From the NCBI RefSeq assembly GCF_037975245.1, contig NC_092572.1, positions 29,063,989 through 29,127,988 of the forward strand: a stretch of 64,000 bases of DNA. Direction: 5' to 3'. Origin of the DNA: Apostichopus japonicus (Eukaryota > Echinodermata > Holothuroidea > Aspidochirotida > Stichopodidae). A model generated the notes under the pieces. The model had not been told where the DNA came from. It made no database searches and saw only the letters and a program-made list of their open reading frames with translations. Made by a program: the position numbers and the translations under genes. Below are positions 1 through 13,734 of this stretch, one piece after another; the stretch's first letter is position 1; every line of letters starts with the position of its first letter.

Positions 1-262
1 TATGGTATGTTATCTATTCATAGATTTGTTAGATGTCCAGAACTATTATATTACACAAATTTACTTAAGTGAATTCCTTGCATAATATAATGAATGTGGT
101 AGTGTAACTTTGGTTACATATGTAAACAGCTGTCATAATATCTGTAGTACTATTTACTGCACTTCATGAAAACATTGTACAGTAATTGAGTCACTAGTAA
201 TATCCGAGACCAAAAATCCAAAAAAGAAGTATCATATGAAATGTATGTTTCATGTATGTTTT

Positions 263-988
263 GGCTCCTTGCTGAAATCAAAAGAACCTTTGTAGTCAGG
301 TTGGCCTGTGTGTGTATGGGTGTATGTATATGACACTTAAGTTTGTATGCATGATAACTTCACAAGGGAATGATTGATGAATGCCTTACTTAATGGGTGG
401 GTGGTCCACAATGAGTTGATGAATCCTATTGATGTTGGTGCTCATATCATGAATATTAATGAGGTCATAGGATCAAACGGCAAAATCTTCAAATTGTAAT
501 AACTTGACAATCATTAGTCACAGTTTCTTCAAACGTGAGTGTGTTATTGGTAGGTTGCCTACCAATGGCAATGTGGGTTCCAATATGATAACTGTATTTT
601 TGAGGAGGTGTGGCTTTACAATATTACAGTTACAAGTGTGTATGATTAATAACTTCACAAGGCAATTATTGACCATTACAATTTTTCGGGAGTAGGTGCA
701 CCTTATTGTTTTCGGTGCTCATGTCATGACTAATTATGAGTACCAGATGAGGGATGTTTATCAAATTGCAGTTACTCAGGTGGAAATCATATGTTTGATC
801 TTCAAAACTGGATCAGTGATATTTGTAGATGGCAGACACATGCTGATGTCTGCTAATACAATGCATGGTTCATTCATATTTATAAAGAGCCCTGGCTAGC
901 ATTATTTTGGTAACATAACTTCAGGGTATACTTCACTATTACATACTTGGAGTGTTCCCTGTTAATCAATGAACAGCAGCAAGGAACC
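263..988. mobile_element. Long GGTTCC-terminated repeat, copy A (short, diverged)
   Basis: Left end GGCTCCTTGC (one change), then a TGTGTGTATG run; right end GCAAGGAACC followed by ATGGGATGTTTTCATTCTGG, which matches the flank of copy D. The interior is only ~700 bp and lacks the tandem 399 bp units. Confidence 0.6.
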
Positions 989-1469
989 ATGGGATGTTTT
1001 CATTCTGGTTCTAGATATGCACTCAGCCAAGTAAATGAAGCCTGCTGTGTTTTTATTTATATTTTTCTAATTCCCAACATGTATATTGATCCCCCCCCCC
1101 CCCCCACCTAGTGACTTGTTACTGAGAATGACACAGTAGCTCATTAAGACACTGAACTGGTACCAATCAATTTCTGTACTAAGAAAATAAGACAACATGA
1201 CAGAAATGCAATACATAGGACTAAAAGGAACCTTGAAAGAAATATTTCAAGTTGATATACTTTAGTTGATATACGAATTTTCTGCATCTTTAGATTCATA
1301 CCACATTCTTGTAGCTCTTTGTATAACCAAAATATAACATTTGTGAGGTTTTTTGTTGTTGTATAAACAGGCTTTTAACAGCTGAGTGAATGACGATGAT
1401 ATTGCAATTCAGCTAGAATTTTCCTTTTTTTCTTTCTATAATACAATATTTAACTCCCTTTTCCTACAG

Positions 1470-1551
1470 AGGAAAAATATCGTTTCTATCTAAAAATGGA
1501 GACATTCAGAAAATATATCAGATTTCAAAGGATAAATCTGTAAGAAGATGA
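1470..1551 (+). CDS. Candidate terminal exon of an upstream gene
   Basis: A strong pyrimidine tract and CTACAG precede 1470. With one leading base (phase 2), the frame reads GKISFLSKNGDIQKIYQISK and a few more residues to TGA at 1549-1551. The strand-turn-strand pattern would suit the last blade of a beta-propeller. The rest of such a gene would lie left of the window. Short, so uncertain. Confidence 0.3.
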
Positions 1552-3302
1552 TAACAAGGAGAGCTTTTAAAGAATATTTGACGTCGCAGTGGTACCGCCA
1601 CTCCAAGGAAGAATCGAGGGTTCAGCCGGTCAAAGTAGGTTACAATCAGTCAAGTGAATTAATCAGCCATATCTTGATTGAGGGACAAGACATTGAAATG
1701 ATTTTTGATTTTTTGCAATTAATCACATATGTTACAGTGTAGCATAGTTTTCTTTTCCATATATGTTTTACATTGCTCGTGACCTCAATATCCATTTAAA
1801 ATGGGGGAATAACTTTGTAATTTCGTTTTCTCTTGGACTAATTTTGCATTCTTTTTTATTTACTCTGTATTATATTAAACGTTTGTGGAAAACTGATATC
1901 ATTGTGAAAATATATTTAAAATTGAATAAGGGAAGGAAAACAGACAGTAGCTTTAAACGGATAAATAAGCAAAATCTGTAAAAGTAAACAAGAGACCATG
2001 GCGTTGAAGTTTGAGCAGATTAGGTTCTCCAGACCTGGCACCACCCTCCTCAGGGAACATCAATCCAAACTAGAGCCCACCAGGTGACTGATATCTTCCA
2101 CAGATGGGTTAAACTCGAAAAAACTCCAACCAAGGAACCCTAAACTAGTGGACCTCCCTGGATTGTATTGAGCATCTTCTCTATATCAGACAGTCTGCAA
2201 TGACAAAATCAGTATATAATCATAAAATTAAGAATCAGGATATAGAAACAGAATTGGTAATCTGTATCTACGTGACATATATGTCATTTCCTGAACTAAA
2301 ATCCTTTTCCAGTGCAGTTCTATAGATAAGTTGGAAATCCATTATTGGAATGTTGGTGTCATACACTCTATTCCTTGTTCCAGTATTAAATACAATAGTG
2401 GAAATGGTTTAATATAATTGAATTTGGTTGCAATAGCTGTACTACATAACCAACCTCAGATTAAAAGGATCGTTTTCTTTGCAGTGAAGCTCTGATGATG
2501 GACTAACCGTGATCATTCTTATTGTAAAGTTGTAGTTTTATCTTACAAATTAAATGTGTTTATCTTACTTTATGTTGCACAATGTACTAGATGTATAATT
2601 AAACATAGAAATGAATAATCACTACATGAAAACTCAAACCAAACTAATAACAAACTGTAAAATTAATCGATTTGAAATGAATGATTTTTGTTATAAACTG
2701 GTTTCTTCTTTTTCATGTTCAGCTTTGAATTCGATGCAATCGGGAGAGCAACATGTCATCTTGAAGGCCAGACCATCCGACAGACCTATAATTTATAAAC
2801 TTTTGCTCCAAGGATGCTCTTTTAGGGATTAAGACAGTTATGACATCAGAATTGTAAGTCATGGACTCGGTGATCTATCACAGTACTGAAAATTAACCTT
2901 AATACCAAAGTTGTTGTAACTTTGAGGTCAATAGACAAAGTGTGTCTATACGGTTCACTTAACGCTATCTTTATACAAGCTATGAAAAAGAAGCAAAATA
3001 GTTTAGCAAAGGTACAGACTTTGAATCTAAAGGAAAGGACTTCAAGTGGCAATCTTGTCACCAATTCATTTATGCCTGAGCATTAATCCAAGGGGCACAA
3101 TGTGAACTGACTGGGCCGGGGGCACCAACTTTGGAACAACATCTGTGGCAATAGAGTATTGTTATTTTGAAGGAACAAGCTTCTGCTATTTTTGATATCA
3201 GACCGGTCTAGAGACCTACTGACAAATGTAATGTATGTTGTAGAAACTGGTAGCGATCACTGACTTCATTAACATCACCAGAAAATCACCAGCATTTGTA
3301 GC
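1552..3302. other. No gene seen
   Basis: Only short ORFs without splice or family support. AT-rich, no repeats recognised. Confidence 0.6.
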
Positions 3303-3600
3303 AAATATATCCTGCAGTAGTACTGAATGTACAACAAAGTATATGTTACAGTTAAAATGACTAAATAGGGGAGAAGAAGGTGGAGGAGCACTTAAATACA
3401 GTATAATTACCGCAATAGCAATCAGTTCAGCAAAGGAGATAATGAAAGCATGTATCAAATATATACTGCAGTACTACTGAATGTACAATAAAGTATATGT
3501 TACAGTTACAATGACTAAATAGGGGAGAAGAAGGAGGAGGAGGAGTTTAATACAGTATGATTACCACAATAGCTTTCAGTTCAGCAAACGAGATAATCTA
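3303..3600. repeat. Two ~154 bp direct repeats
   Basis: Starts at 3303 and 3457; both contain GTATATGTTACAGTTA and ACTAAATAGGGGAGAAGAAG. A few percent diverged; the GGA-rich part varies in length. Confidence 0.88.
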
Positions 3601-4174
3601 GGCGTGTTGGTTATACGACAAGAAGACTGGGAATTTGGTTGTTGTCATATACACAATGCGATCAACTAGGAGTTGTATAACACATCATTTGTCCATGATA
3701 GAATTGCTCCGTTAAATCGGGTAATATGTCTTTTATATATATTTTTTATTCAATGTGTCAATTTGCCAGTGGTGCCTCTTAAATACTATCAGAGAGTTTT
3801 CCCATTCCAATTTATGTAATGTTGTACGTAGCTCATAGTCGTCATTACCATATAAACAAGTATGTGCAAGTGGTAATTACAAGTTGGTAATGTTGTGTCT
3901 TCCTTTACATAGTAAGTCTTATGAGAGAAAAGAACATTCAGAGTTCATTTTATCTGTTGTGTACTATATTAATGTGATGGTCGATAACATGTTGTAAAGG
4001 AAAATTCAGTAGAACTGAATTATCTAACATTTCACAGAATGCATTTCAGAGAACATTGCAAAGACCATCGATGGTTACAGGATGTGTTCATTATCACTGC
4101 GAAGCATATATTAATACATATGGTGTATAACATGGATTGTCCTTACACTGTTTTTATTTGCAAGCACATTATAC

Positions 4175-4484
4175 CAGTAGACCTACTATTTGTCAATAGC
4201 TTCAAGTTACATTCCAATCATCCTATCTTTAGCTAGTGGGAACGTTATGGTGTTAAGAAGCAAGTTATTTGTTCATACAGTAGACCTACTATTTGTCAAT
4301 AGCTTCAAGTTACATTCCAATCATCCTATCTTTAGCTAGTGGGAACGTTATGGTGTTAAGAAGCAAGTTATTTGTTCATACAGTAGACCTACTATTTGTC
4401 AATAGCTTCAAGTTACATTCCAATCATCCTATCTTTAGCTAGTGGGAACGTTATGGTGTTAAGAAGCAAGTTATTTGTTCATAC
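4175..4484. repeat. Three exact 103 bp tandem copies
   Basis: Units start CAGTAGACCTACTATTTGTC at 4175, 4278 and 4381 and look identical. No coding. Confidence 0.93.
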
Positions 4485-4988
4485 ATCTTAGGTTTACATT
4501 AATAATGATAGCCTATAATTATGTCCATGTTGTAATATTCAGTATAACAAGTCTACAATAATATAACGGTGTGTATTTAAATACACACATTGTGTCACAC
4601 AGAAACCAACATGCAAATGGAAGATATTTTACACCTTTGTGGGTTTCATATTCTTCGTTTGTCGTAAATTGTAATCAATTATAGTGACGGGCAACTGTGT
4701 GTGATACCTTGTGTGTAAACACGATAAGACTGGATGGACCTCAAACTTTCCTTGTGAATAATCCTTGTTAATGTCAAGCATTTTGTTAATGGTGGACGTG
4801 AAAGGTCATGTGGAGTCAGCAGAGGCAAAATGTGAAAACTTTGTTAATACCATACATTAAGATTACAACTTTGAATGAATATATTTAGTGTTTAATTGCT
4901 CAATACTCATTTAGATGAACCTCAATTGTAATCATTGGAGGTCAACTTTCACTTGAAGTCAGCAGAGATCAGAAGCTACAAATTTTCC

Positions 4989-6140
4989 AAACATGATATC
5001 TCAAGAAAGAAATATTGAATGAATCTCATATTTCGAATTTTAATATCCCTCATTAAAATTCAAGAAACTTATTGTGTCAAAGGTCCTTGTAGGTCAGCAG
5101 AGGCAAAAATATGAAAAACTTGTAAAGATGACATTTCAAGAGTTTAGCTGCTCCATAATGAGTCCTTTTTGGCGATCAAAGGTAATTTGATTTCATGAAC
5201 TTGAATAGTTTGTAAACATGATGTCTCAAGCAAGCAATCTTGGACATATTTCTCAGTTGGTATGTGAAGGCTCTATTTTAGGTAAATGAACCCGATTTTC
5301 CTTTTGGTTTCGATGATAATCGTAACCTTTGCATTTATGTATGTGTATGTGTGCGATTGTGACGCCCAGCTTGTAAACACGATATCTGAAAAGGGAAGAT
5401 AGGAAAAATGTCATACTTTGTATGTATATGAACCACAATGAGTACAATAAGCATTTTTGGTGGAGGTGAAAGGTCATTTGTGGTCACTGGAGGTCAAATT
5501 GTAGAACCCTTGTGAACACAATATCTCAAGAAATGAAGCTTGGCAGACCTCGTATTTGGTGTGTAGAAGTACCACTTTCAGTACAAAGAAGTCTGTTGTG
5601 TTATGTGGAGGTCGAAGGTATTTGGGGTCATCAAATGTGAAATTGTGAAATCATTGTAAACATGATATTTTATTATTGGAAGATTTAGCATATCTGATAC
5701 TTGGTATGAACCATGTGAGTACAGAATAGCCTGTAGTTTTTGTGGTGGTCAATGGTCAGTTAGGGTCATCATAGGTAAAATGTTGAAAATCTTGTAAACA
5801 TGATATCAAAATGTTGGAAGCCTGGGCAGATCTCATACTTGGTATGAAGGTGTATAACATTGAGTAAAAGAAGCCTTTTGATTTTGGTGGAGGTCAACTG
5901 TCATACCAAGTCAACAAACGCCTACCATTTACTTCACTCCTCTCTTACCTGTTTCTCTACACTAACGCACCTACCTAAACATAATATCACAAGGGAAGCT
6001 CAGACAGATAATATATTAGGTATGTTATAGTACCACATTAATTACAGGAAGCCTAATGTTATGGGTGGAGGCCAATGGCCGTTTGAGTTCACCGGGGGTC
6101 AAATAAGCACAGATGCAATTTTTTGATGTTTCAGATATAG
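4989..6140. repeat. Degenerate ~140 bp units with GGTCA motifs
   Basis: The phrase 'GTAAACAYGATATCTCAAG' recurs at about 4989, 5211, 5372, 5513, 5655, 5793 and 5975. Each is followed by 'TTGGTATGTAGA...' and 'GGAGGTCAAAGGTCA'. Unrelated to any ORF; a diverged relative of the long GGTTCC repeats. Confidence 0.75.
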
Positions 6141-7269
6141 TACAACAAACCGGTTGTTTAGGTCAAACGTAATTTCAGGACAGCCTGTGTCGTTTGTTGG
6201 TTTATTGTTTGTCACATCTGTTTGTCACTGCTTTTTTACTGTATTACTAAGATCAAGTATGTTGTACACCCTCACTAAACATTAATTCAGATTCACGAAG
6301 AACACTGCTTATGTTACATCATGGAAACCACAATGCATTTTGTCATTCTGTTAGTAATCTTCTCGTCCCGCTGCATCATTGCTACGAATTTGCATAAACA
6401 AATGTATATCATTGTGATTTAATGGCAGATATAACGAAAGGAAACGAAACATCATTTGAGTTTATTAGAGGTCAAGGTTTAAAAACATTGTAGACATGAT
6501 ATCTGATTCAGCAAGCTTAAGTTTCATCCAAAACCCCATATGAGGAAACCTCATAATGGGTACCAAACATAATTGTGTACAGCTTAATTAGCAAAGTCAA
6601 CAAAGCTTATGCAATAACAATTACGTGTTTCTATATTTCTGTCAACACCAGCTCTAATGTTATTTGCTGGCAATTCATTTGCTCAATCCTGACGAAGGTT
6701 CTCCAAGTTTTTGCCTTTGTTAGTGGCATCATTAAACCATAAAACATAAATCTAGGGTCATTTGTGGCAAAGAAAAATCCTAGGGTTCTAATCTCTTCTG
6801 GGAGGACTTCTGGCAATTGCTGGTTGGAAAGGGTCACCAATGTACCATCTCTCTAGAAGCTTGTTTTAACTTTGTAGAGGGCGCCAAACAAGATATACAT
6901 CAAATTGGTCGCAGCTAACCTTGATTATGATGTTATGTGAAAGCAAAGTTGATTAAGATACTACATGCCATTGGTGCTCTCAACCAGATCTTTCTTCCCG
7001 AGCTCCCTTTAACAGCACTCAAGGATTATCACAGTGTTATATCATCATGATTTACTCTGCCAATCACAGTTGTTGGAAATGTTTTTCTTTTTACTGCTGG
7101 ATGATAAGGTTTATTTCAGTGTATAGTAATATTGTATATTAATATGGTTGAAGTCTATTTGGATGTGTTACTCCATTGATAACTGTTTGGAGTTTACAAC
7201 AAAAGCAATACTCTAGAAGTAGTCTTCCAGTCACAATAGGTTTTGCATGATAAAACGTTTTGCCTTGTT

Positions 7270-8250
7270 TCAGTAATGAGTGGGAAATTGGTTCAAAGGT
7301 CATTTCGGTTCAAAGCAGAGTTGTGTTTTTCTTCTAATGGTATGAATACGGAAGTTGCTTACATATTTTGAAAATGGACATAAGTAGGACAATCAGCGAT
7401 ATGTAAAGTTGGCTTATTCCTTGCTACACACTCAGCAACATTGAATGCTGTATTTCGTGTAGTAACTATGAACCATAATAGAAGGTGAAAGTAACTTTGC
7501 AAAAGTCAACTTAACTAAACCACTCAACTGCAAATTTGACATTTCTGTGTAATGAGGTTTTCTAAGCTTTTCTAAAGATTTCCCGACTGTTTCATCTTGA
7601 TAATAGCAATGCTACTTTCTGGTTAAAGTCTTGGTTATACGTTATGTAACTTTATATGTGCTCATGTACTCAGGTTAACAAAATAAACAAATGATTTCAT
7701 GTACAGTGGTTTGACAACTACTTGTAAGTAAACCCACCCTAGTAAGAGCTCTCTTGCATTTTATGAGGTTATAGGTCCTTCGAAGTCAATGTAACTCAAG
7801 GTTGTGTCCATTATATAGTAAAGCGTGAATGAACTTGGTGCATTGTATGTTGATCCACCTTAGTATGTGAAACTCTTGCATTTTCTGGTAAAACTTCATT
7901 TGACGCACATAGAAGTGAAAGTGTGAAATATCGTGTACATGGTTACATATTTAGTATATAGATCGACCTTAATGGATGAGAGGACTTCATTGCTTTGTGG
8001 ATATGAATGGTCTTTATCAGTCGTCAGAGTTCAGTCTCAAAACCATGCAAACTTAATAACAACAGACGGTATCACTTGAATGACCATACGTATGACGGTA
8101 CGTTGTAGATCCACCGTCTTGAGTTGTGTTGTAATTTCAGGTCAAGGGTAATTTCAGTTAGCAGAGGTCAACAAGTGAAATTATTTAATTAATAACTGAT
8201 ATCGTAAGGTATCCATGTCTACCATACGCTATATGCAGAGCCAATTGTAA
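7270..8250. repeat. Heavily decayed GGTCA-type units
   Basis: Scattered remnants of the same ~140 bp unit: 'GGTTCAAAGGTCATTTC' near 7291, 'GATCCACCTTAGTATGTG' near 7852, 'TCAAGGGTAATTTCAGTTAGC' near 8142. No coding seen. Confidence 0.45.
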
Positions 8251-10084
8251 CCACAATACATCCCGAAGTGAAGGTGTTATGTTGTCTTTAAATCCATCAT
8301 CAACTTTACAAAATATTTTCGATGTTCATTCTTATTTGCATAAACCTCGTATGCATTACAACCGTAATGGTTCAATACAAGAACGGTTATCGTTTCTGCT
8401 TTTTGTTGGTTTGTTGGACAGATATTTGATCTGAGATTGGAGATGAAATTCCCTCAAACTTTAGGATAGCTCCAAAGGATGAACGTCACTGCTTGAGATG
8501 TAATTTCACAAGAACCTGAAGTGGAAAATCCAACCTCCTGCAGATCGTGTTTGAATAAAATATGACTTAAAGAACTACAAACTCGGTTTTACTTTTTGGT
8601 TGTGTACTAAAGATTTATTGTATAATACAGTATTTGCCACCCTCTTTACGAACAAAATGCATAGACATACAACAGTACTTAGTCTCATTTTGAGCAGCAA
8701 GGACTGGGGGAGGGGATGAGCTGGGATTGACTATCAACCAATTATAGAAGAGCCCAAGGTGGGAAAGATAGGGGTGTGGTCAATGTTTGACCGTCTTCTT
8801 TCTTCAACGTCCGTCATCCCCTCCGTAGCTCTCATCATGCCATCCATACAGGTTCCCTTCTCCGTATCAACGCCCCCTTCAAATACAAGTTATCATGACT
8901 AGGTATAAGCTGCCCAACAAAACCCAAAAGGGTAATATAATGGAGGTGCTATAGGCAAGGCTATCTGAACACATAAATGTTCGTTAAACATCATATGAGA
9001 ACTCAAAAAACGCTGAACTGTTCTCACTTGAATACGTAACACAATTTGAACAACGGGATAATGTACTACAAATTTTGAATCATTCATTTTAAGACACCAA
9101 AAAATGGGAACATGAAAAGATCCATTCACATTGCTCTTTCTTGTATTTGGTTACCTATTGGAATCACAAGGGCCTACATGTATCCATGTTAAGAAACCCA
9201 CTGAAGTTTTGAATAATTATGCATATCATAAACGCAATTACCATAAACAGTTTATTAACGTATATGATCCGGGGATAAAGGAATTAAAGGGATTTGTTTA
9301 TGATTATGAAAACTACATACTTTAGGGAGTAACCAGTGTGTGACCGTAATGTGGTAACCACGAGGCCACTGGTTTGAAACTCATTCTAGCCCAAATTTTA
9401 AAATCATCCTCTTTAATTTCTGTTTAAGATTTGATACGGTACATCATGTCACACCTATATATCTATTAAGTGGATGTCAATTTAAACTGTCAAATATCGC
9501 ATTCAGATTGTCACAAAATTGACGTAGAACAAACTGCACACGTCCACAATCCGGCCGTATATCATACACGGCCATCGAAGGACACAGGAGGTATACACTT
9601 CGACATTTTGAAGTATCCTGACCAATCTTGAAAATATTGCCGCATTTTGTAGTAATGTCACGTAGTTTATATAATACCGTTCCTACGACCTTTTGGCTAA
9701 ATAGTGACACAGGAAATCCTTATAACCCAATGACGAGGGCAAGAGCCTTACCACGAATAACATTATTTTCGCAGGCGCCCAACAAGCGATCTGATCAGTC
9801 TCCCCCCCCCCCCACTCCCTTACTATGATATGGATTTTTACATTACCGACCTGAATATTACTATCGCAAAACGTAACTTAATACTATTGTGGATTGAAGA
9901 TTTCCAAATAGGATAACATTTAAAAATAAATAATTATTTTTATACAAGTTTACACATTTTGAAATTGTAACATTAAAATAACTCTATAATACTTTTTAAG
10001 GTATTTGGTTTCTTAACAGCAGCTAGGTACAGAATATTTAATAATCTATATACAAATAGCAGTTTTAATAAATATACTTCTTTC
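8251..10084. other. No gene seen
   Basis: Short ORFs on both strands without family support; one C13 run near 9800. Confidence 0.6.
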
Positions 10085-10600
10085 ATTATATGGAAATCTC
10101 TCTTGATGCTATCAATCGCGAATCTGTTTTCCTGCCATCAAAACGCGAATCGATGTTGATGATATCAAACTCGATTCTGTGTTGATGCTTTCAACTTCCT
10201 CATCTATGTTGATGTATCAAACTCCAATATATATTGATGTTATTGTTCGTGAATCTCATTTTCCATCTAATGGACACGCGAGTCCATGTTCATGATCTCT
10301 GTTGATGCTATCAAACGTGAACCTCCATTTTATCTTACAAGAACCTATGATGCTACTGAACACGTATCTCGGTTAATATGAAGCCCGAGCACATCGTAAC
10401 ACATCGTAACACTAATATTTGCCGATTCTATTGCACCAGGCGAATCTTTATTTTTCGTACAGTAAGCGCGAAGCTTTGTTGATCTTTTCGTTACTCGTTG
10501 ATCCAATGTTACACTATTCTTTGTTAATATCCATTGATCTTAATGTACACACCTTTATGTTGATCCTTTCGCAATATTTCGTTGAAAACCAACTATCAAC
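10085..10600. repeat. Degenerate minisatellite (GTTGATGCTATCAAACGCGAATC)
   Basis: About 10 or more loosely spaced copies of 'GTTGATG-TATCAAAC-CGAATCT', e.g. at 10103, 10154, 10181, 10208, 10302. Unit length ~25-35 bp and quite diverged. Confidence 0.7.
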
Positions 10601-11140
10601 TATGTCCAGGTTCCTTGGTTTCTGCTATATGATTTAATGCATGTTAATTTCATTCCTATCTGGCAACGAGTAAACTGCTCAAGTTGCTTACATTTGGCGT
10701 ATCAGTAAATATTTACTGAAAAACAAATTTTTTGAGACGAATTTCAACCCTAATTTTAACACTTGGCTTGACCGCATTCAACGCTTCATATACACTAGGA
10801 ATAGCACAAAACTATAGAATATTGATATAAAAATATAATATAATAATATTAATATTTTATATTGAAATTGTTTACCAACTATACAATAGTCTATGTACTA
10901 AATCTTTGGTTAGTACCATTATTTGATAGGAGTCACGTAAGGTGATCTATTCAAAACAAAAATGGAAATACATCTTTAAAGAAAACTACTGCTTCCACGG
11001 CAGAAGACGTATTAGAAACACTCGTTTTTACTTATGTTTTCTGAAATAAAGTTCTCATTAGAATATTCAAAAGAATATTACATGTCGACCTTACGCATTA
11101 CGAGTAGAGCCCCTATGACAAATATTACGCGTGACGAATA

Positions 11141-11532
11141 GTGTAACAGTAAGTGGGCCTGACGTTTCGATCCTAGCAGGATCTTCTCCATTTCCCCTCC
11201 CTCACCCCCCCCTTCCCTGCCGTACAGCTTCTCGTAGCTCTCTTCCATTTTTTTCTATACACTTTTCTGTCTTTCTCCTCTTGTGAAGAGATAGTTTGTC
11301 CCTCTACAGTTTATCTCCTATATATACCTCTCCTCTCCCCCGGCCTGTCGGTTTCTTTCTTCTCTCCATCCCTTGTCTACTAATCCTCTTACATCTGTCT
11401 TTTTGTGTTCACCCTGCTCATTAACCTGTCTGTATTCTGTGCGTTTATTGCCCCTTCTGTTACCGTTACTTGTCACTGAGCCTCTGAAGATCCTGCTAGG
11501 ATCGTAACGTCAGGCCCACTTACTTTAACACA
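11141..11532. mobile_element. Foldback element with pyrimidine-rich loop
   Basis: Inverted arms at about 11141-11186 and 11485-11532 share AGTAAGTGGGCCTGACG and GATCCTAGCAGGATCTTC (near-perfect, ~44 bp). The ~300 bp loop is strongly C/T-rich on the plus strand. No ORF. The sequence 'CCTAGCAGGATCTTCAG' also occurs alone at 62029-62045, suggesting a dispersed family. Confidence 0.75.
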
Positions 11533-11933
11533 TTCTCTTACACAGGCTCATTAGTGGAAAAGCAGTTTGCTAACAGTTTTGTTTTTTTCTGCGTTGCGAA
11601 TTAATCAGGTCACACATCCGGAGTCTATGAATGCTAAGTTCCTCAATGCCGCCCTTATTTCCTTTCGGGGGACACATTTAATACTGTAGTTTTGATTTGG
11701 TTTAATCTTGCACGGACATTTGGACTACTGTACAGAATCATCTTCGACTGGTTTGTCAGATCACATGGACATTACGAGGTTGCCATGGAAGCTATTACAG
11801 CAAACGAGATATAAGATTCACCGGGCCATATTATAGTCTTGTCGTAGACATTAGAACTACACTTTTTGTGTTACCTTCCATGTGATAAGAACATTCACTT
11901 GTATCACATAACCATGTTCATCCGCCTCCTAAG

Positions 11934-12050
11934 ATGGATAAATTGGACATGCGCATACTCTCCGTGGAAAGAGCGGCAGTGTTACTAGACGGGCGCGATT
12001 CCCGGCTTATCGTCCGCCTAGTCCGGCTGTTAAGTGTTGCTCTGGAATAG
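11934..12050 (+). CDS. Small ORF in a GC-richer island
   Basis: 38 codons from ATG at 11934 (context CTAAGATGG) to TAG at 12050, in a patch (about 11930-12120) with more GC and CpG than its surroundings. The peptide is compact and leucine/arginine-rich (MDKLDMRILSVERAAVLLDG...). No family is recognised and no splice partners are evident. An antisense frame is open over the same bases, so coding is unproven. Confidence 0.15.
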   Translation: MDKLDMRILSVERAAVLLDGRDSRLIVRLVRLLSVALE

Positions 12051-12387
12051 CCTCTGGTGCGTTGTTTGGCTTGTAGGAAAGGACAGAGGGCGGCCTGAAA
12101 CTCTCGGAGGAGCTTAGCTGTTGGAAACAAAATGGTAACAGTAGGGTGGCAGATAGGTATTCCCTGTTCGATATATCCTTCGAATTAATATGTTTTAGAT
12201 CAAGACCGCATTCATCTGCATTTTCAGGTTAAGGCCGTGAATACCAGATTTTGTACAGCGTAAACGAAGTGCCTTCGAGTTTCACTGGAATGCGCCCTAA
12301 TTCCAAATAAAGACATTGTCTAAGATCTTCATGCAATGGATTTTGCATAATCATTTTAGTGTAGACTTCAACTGTGTCATCATTTCA

Positions 12388-12588
12388 CCAGATGGGACAG
12401 TTTTGTTCTATACTGTACTGTAATGTCCCGCTTCAGAGCTCTCGTACTAACAGTATGAGCAGTATGAATATCATGTTTCTATCAGATAAAGGCTATGAAC
12501 TGTTTGTAGAGTCAATACGAGTGCTCTGAAGCACGATACGAAAGGACAGTTTAGAGAGGTATTATCATTAGGAGACTGTCCCAACTGG
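12388..12588. mobile_element. Small nested-palindrome element
   Basis: Outer inverted ends CCAGATGGGACAGT (12388) and ACTGTCCCAACTGG (to 12588), plus an inner inverted pair GCTTCAGAGCTCTCGTA (about 12430) and TACGAGTGCTCTGAAGC (about 12516). 201 bp, no coding. MITE-like. Confidence 0.6.
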
Positions 12589-13734
12589 TTGCATCATTAT
12601 TCGACAGTTATGTGTATTCAACTAGTATGAATATCGAATTATTGCTGCATACCCTCCCATAGCGTAGGAATAATGTATACGTTACACGAAATACTAAACA
12701 GTTTAAGTAGATTTACAGGTTTACAATACACATGTGACGACATAGGCTAGGACGATGCGTTTCTTACGGTGACGTACGTACCAGCCATGGTAGGTCATGA
12801 GACGTGACGTCATACCGCGGCGTCACTTCATTCTTGTGTAACTCCATATTATGTGTATTATGTTAACAAGTTATGTCATAAAAGCATGGCTACCACATTT
12901 ATTATGTAACTAAGCGAACCACTAATTTTCGGGAATTGTTAAATTGCGAAAGGTTACGTTATAATGTTCAATTCCAAAGATCCCGCCTTTTAAAAACAAT
13001 TGAATAACTGATACCATCGTTCGTACCTTTTAGTGTCGTACACATTGCAACTTGGCTCGAAGGGTATATGGAATTAGGAATATGTTCTTCATAAATCAGA
13101 TTCTTATGTTGCTTTTAGATTGCTATTCACTGCATTATGTGTGTTAGAAACCTATGCATATCAATTTGTGTTGTCGCATTTCACGTACAACAGTGTGCGC
13201 GTCCCCCGAACACGCATATCCCGTTCAATGGAAAACTGTACAGACATGAACTTTGGAGCGCTCGTGTGATGTCGTACGTGACTGATATTATTTAATACAT
13301 GGATTTCCTTGTACATCCAAATGTACACTACTGATAAGAGAGAAGAAATAATTTAACAATTAAAGTTGTACATAGGGACCTGGATTGATATCCAGGGCAT
13401 GTCTTTTGTACAGTGTGTCATGTAATAGTACGTCTGGCCTGCTCCTTTATTCTCGAGGTCCCTCGGAGTGCGCGTCGACGGCTCCTTTGAACTACCTGTT
13501 CACTTCTCAACTCTCTGGAAGGACTAGTGTTTTCTCGAACCAATTTCTATATTTTATATCGTTTTTGCTCTCTGCATGTTACAGGGTTCCATTCATGTCA
13601 AACTAGGTCAAGTTTACAATGACGCGTGAAGTAATATTACTATCTTAGGACACTTGTATCATGACGTATGGTAAGCAGCTGACGTTTAGATAATAGCTCC
13701 TATCCCTGGTAGAAATTCCAGTAGAACCCATTTA

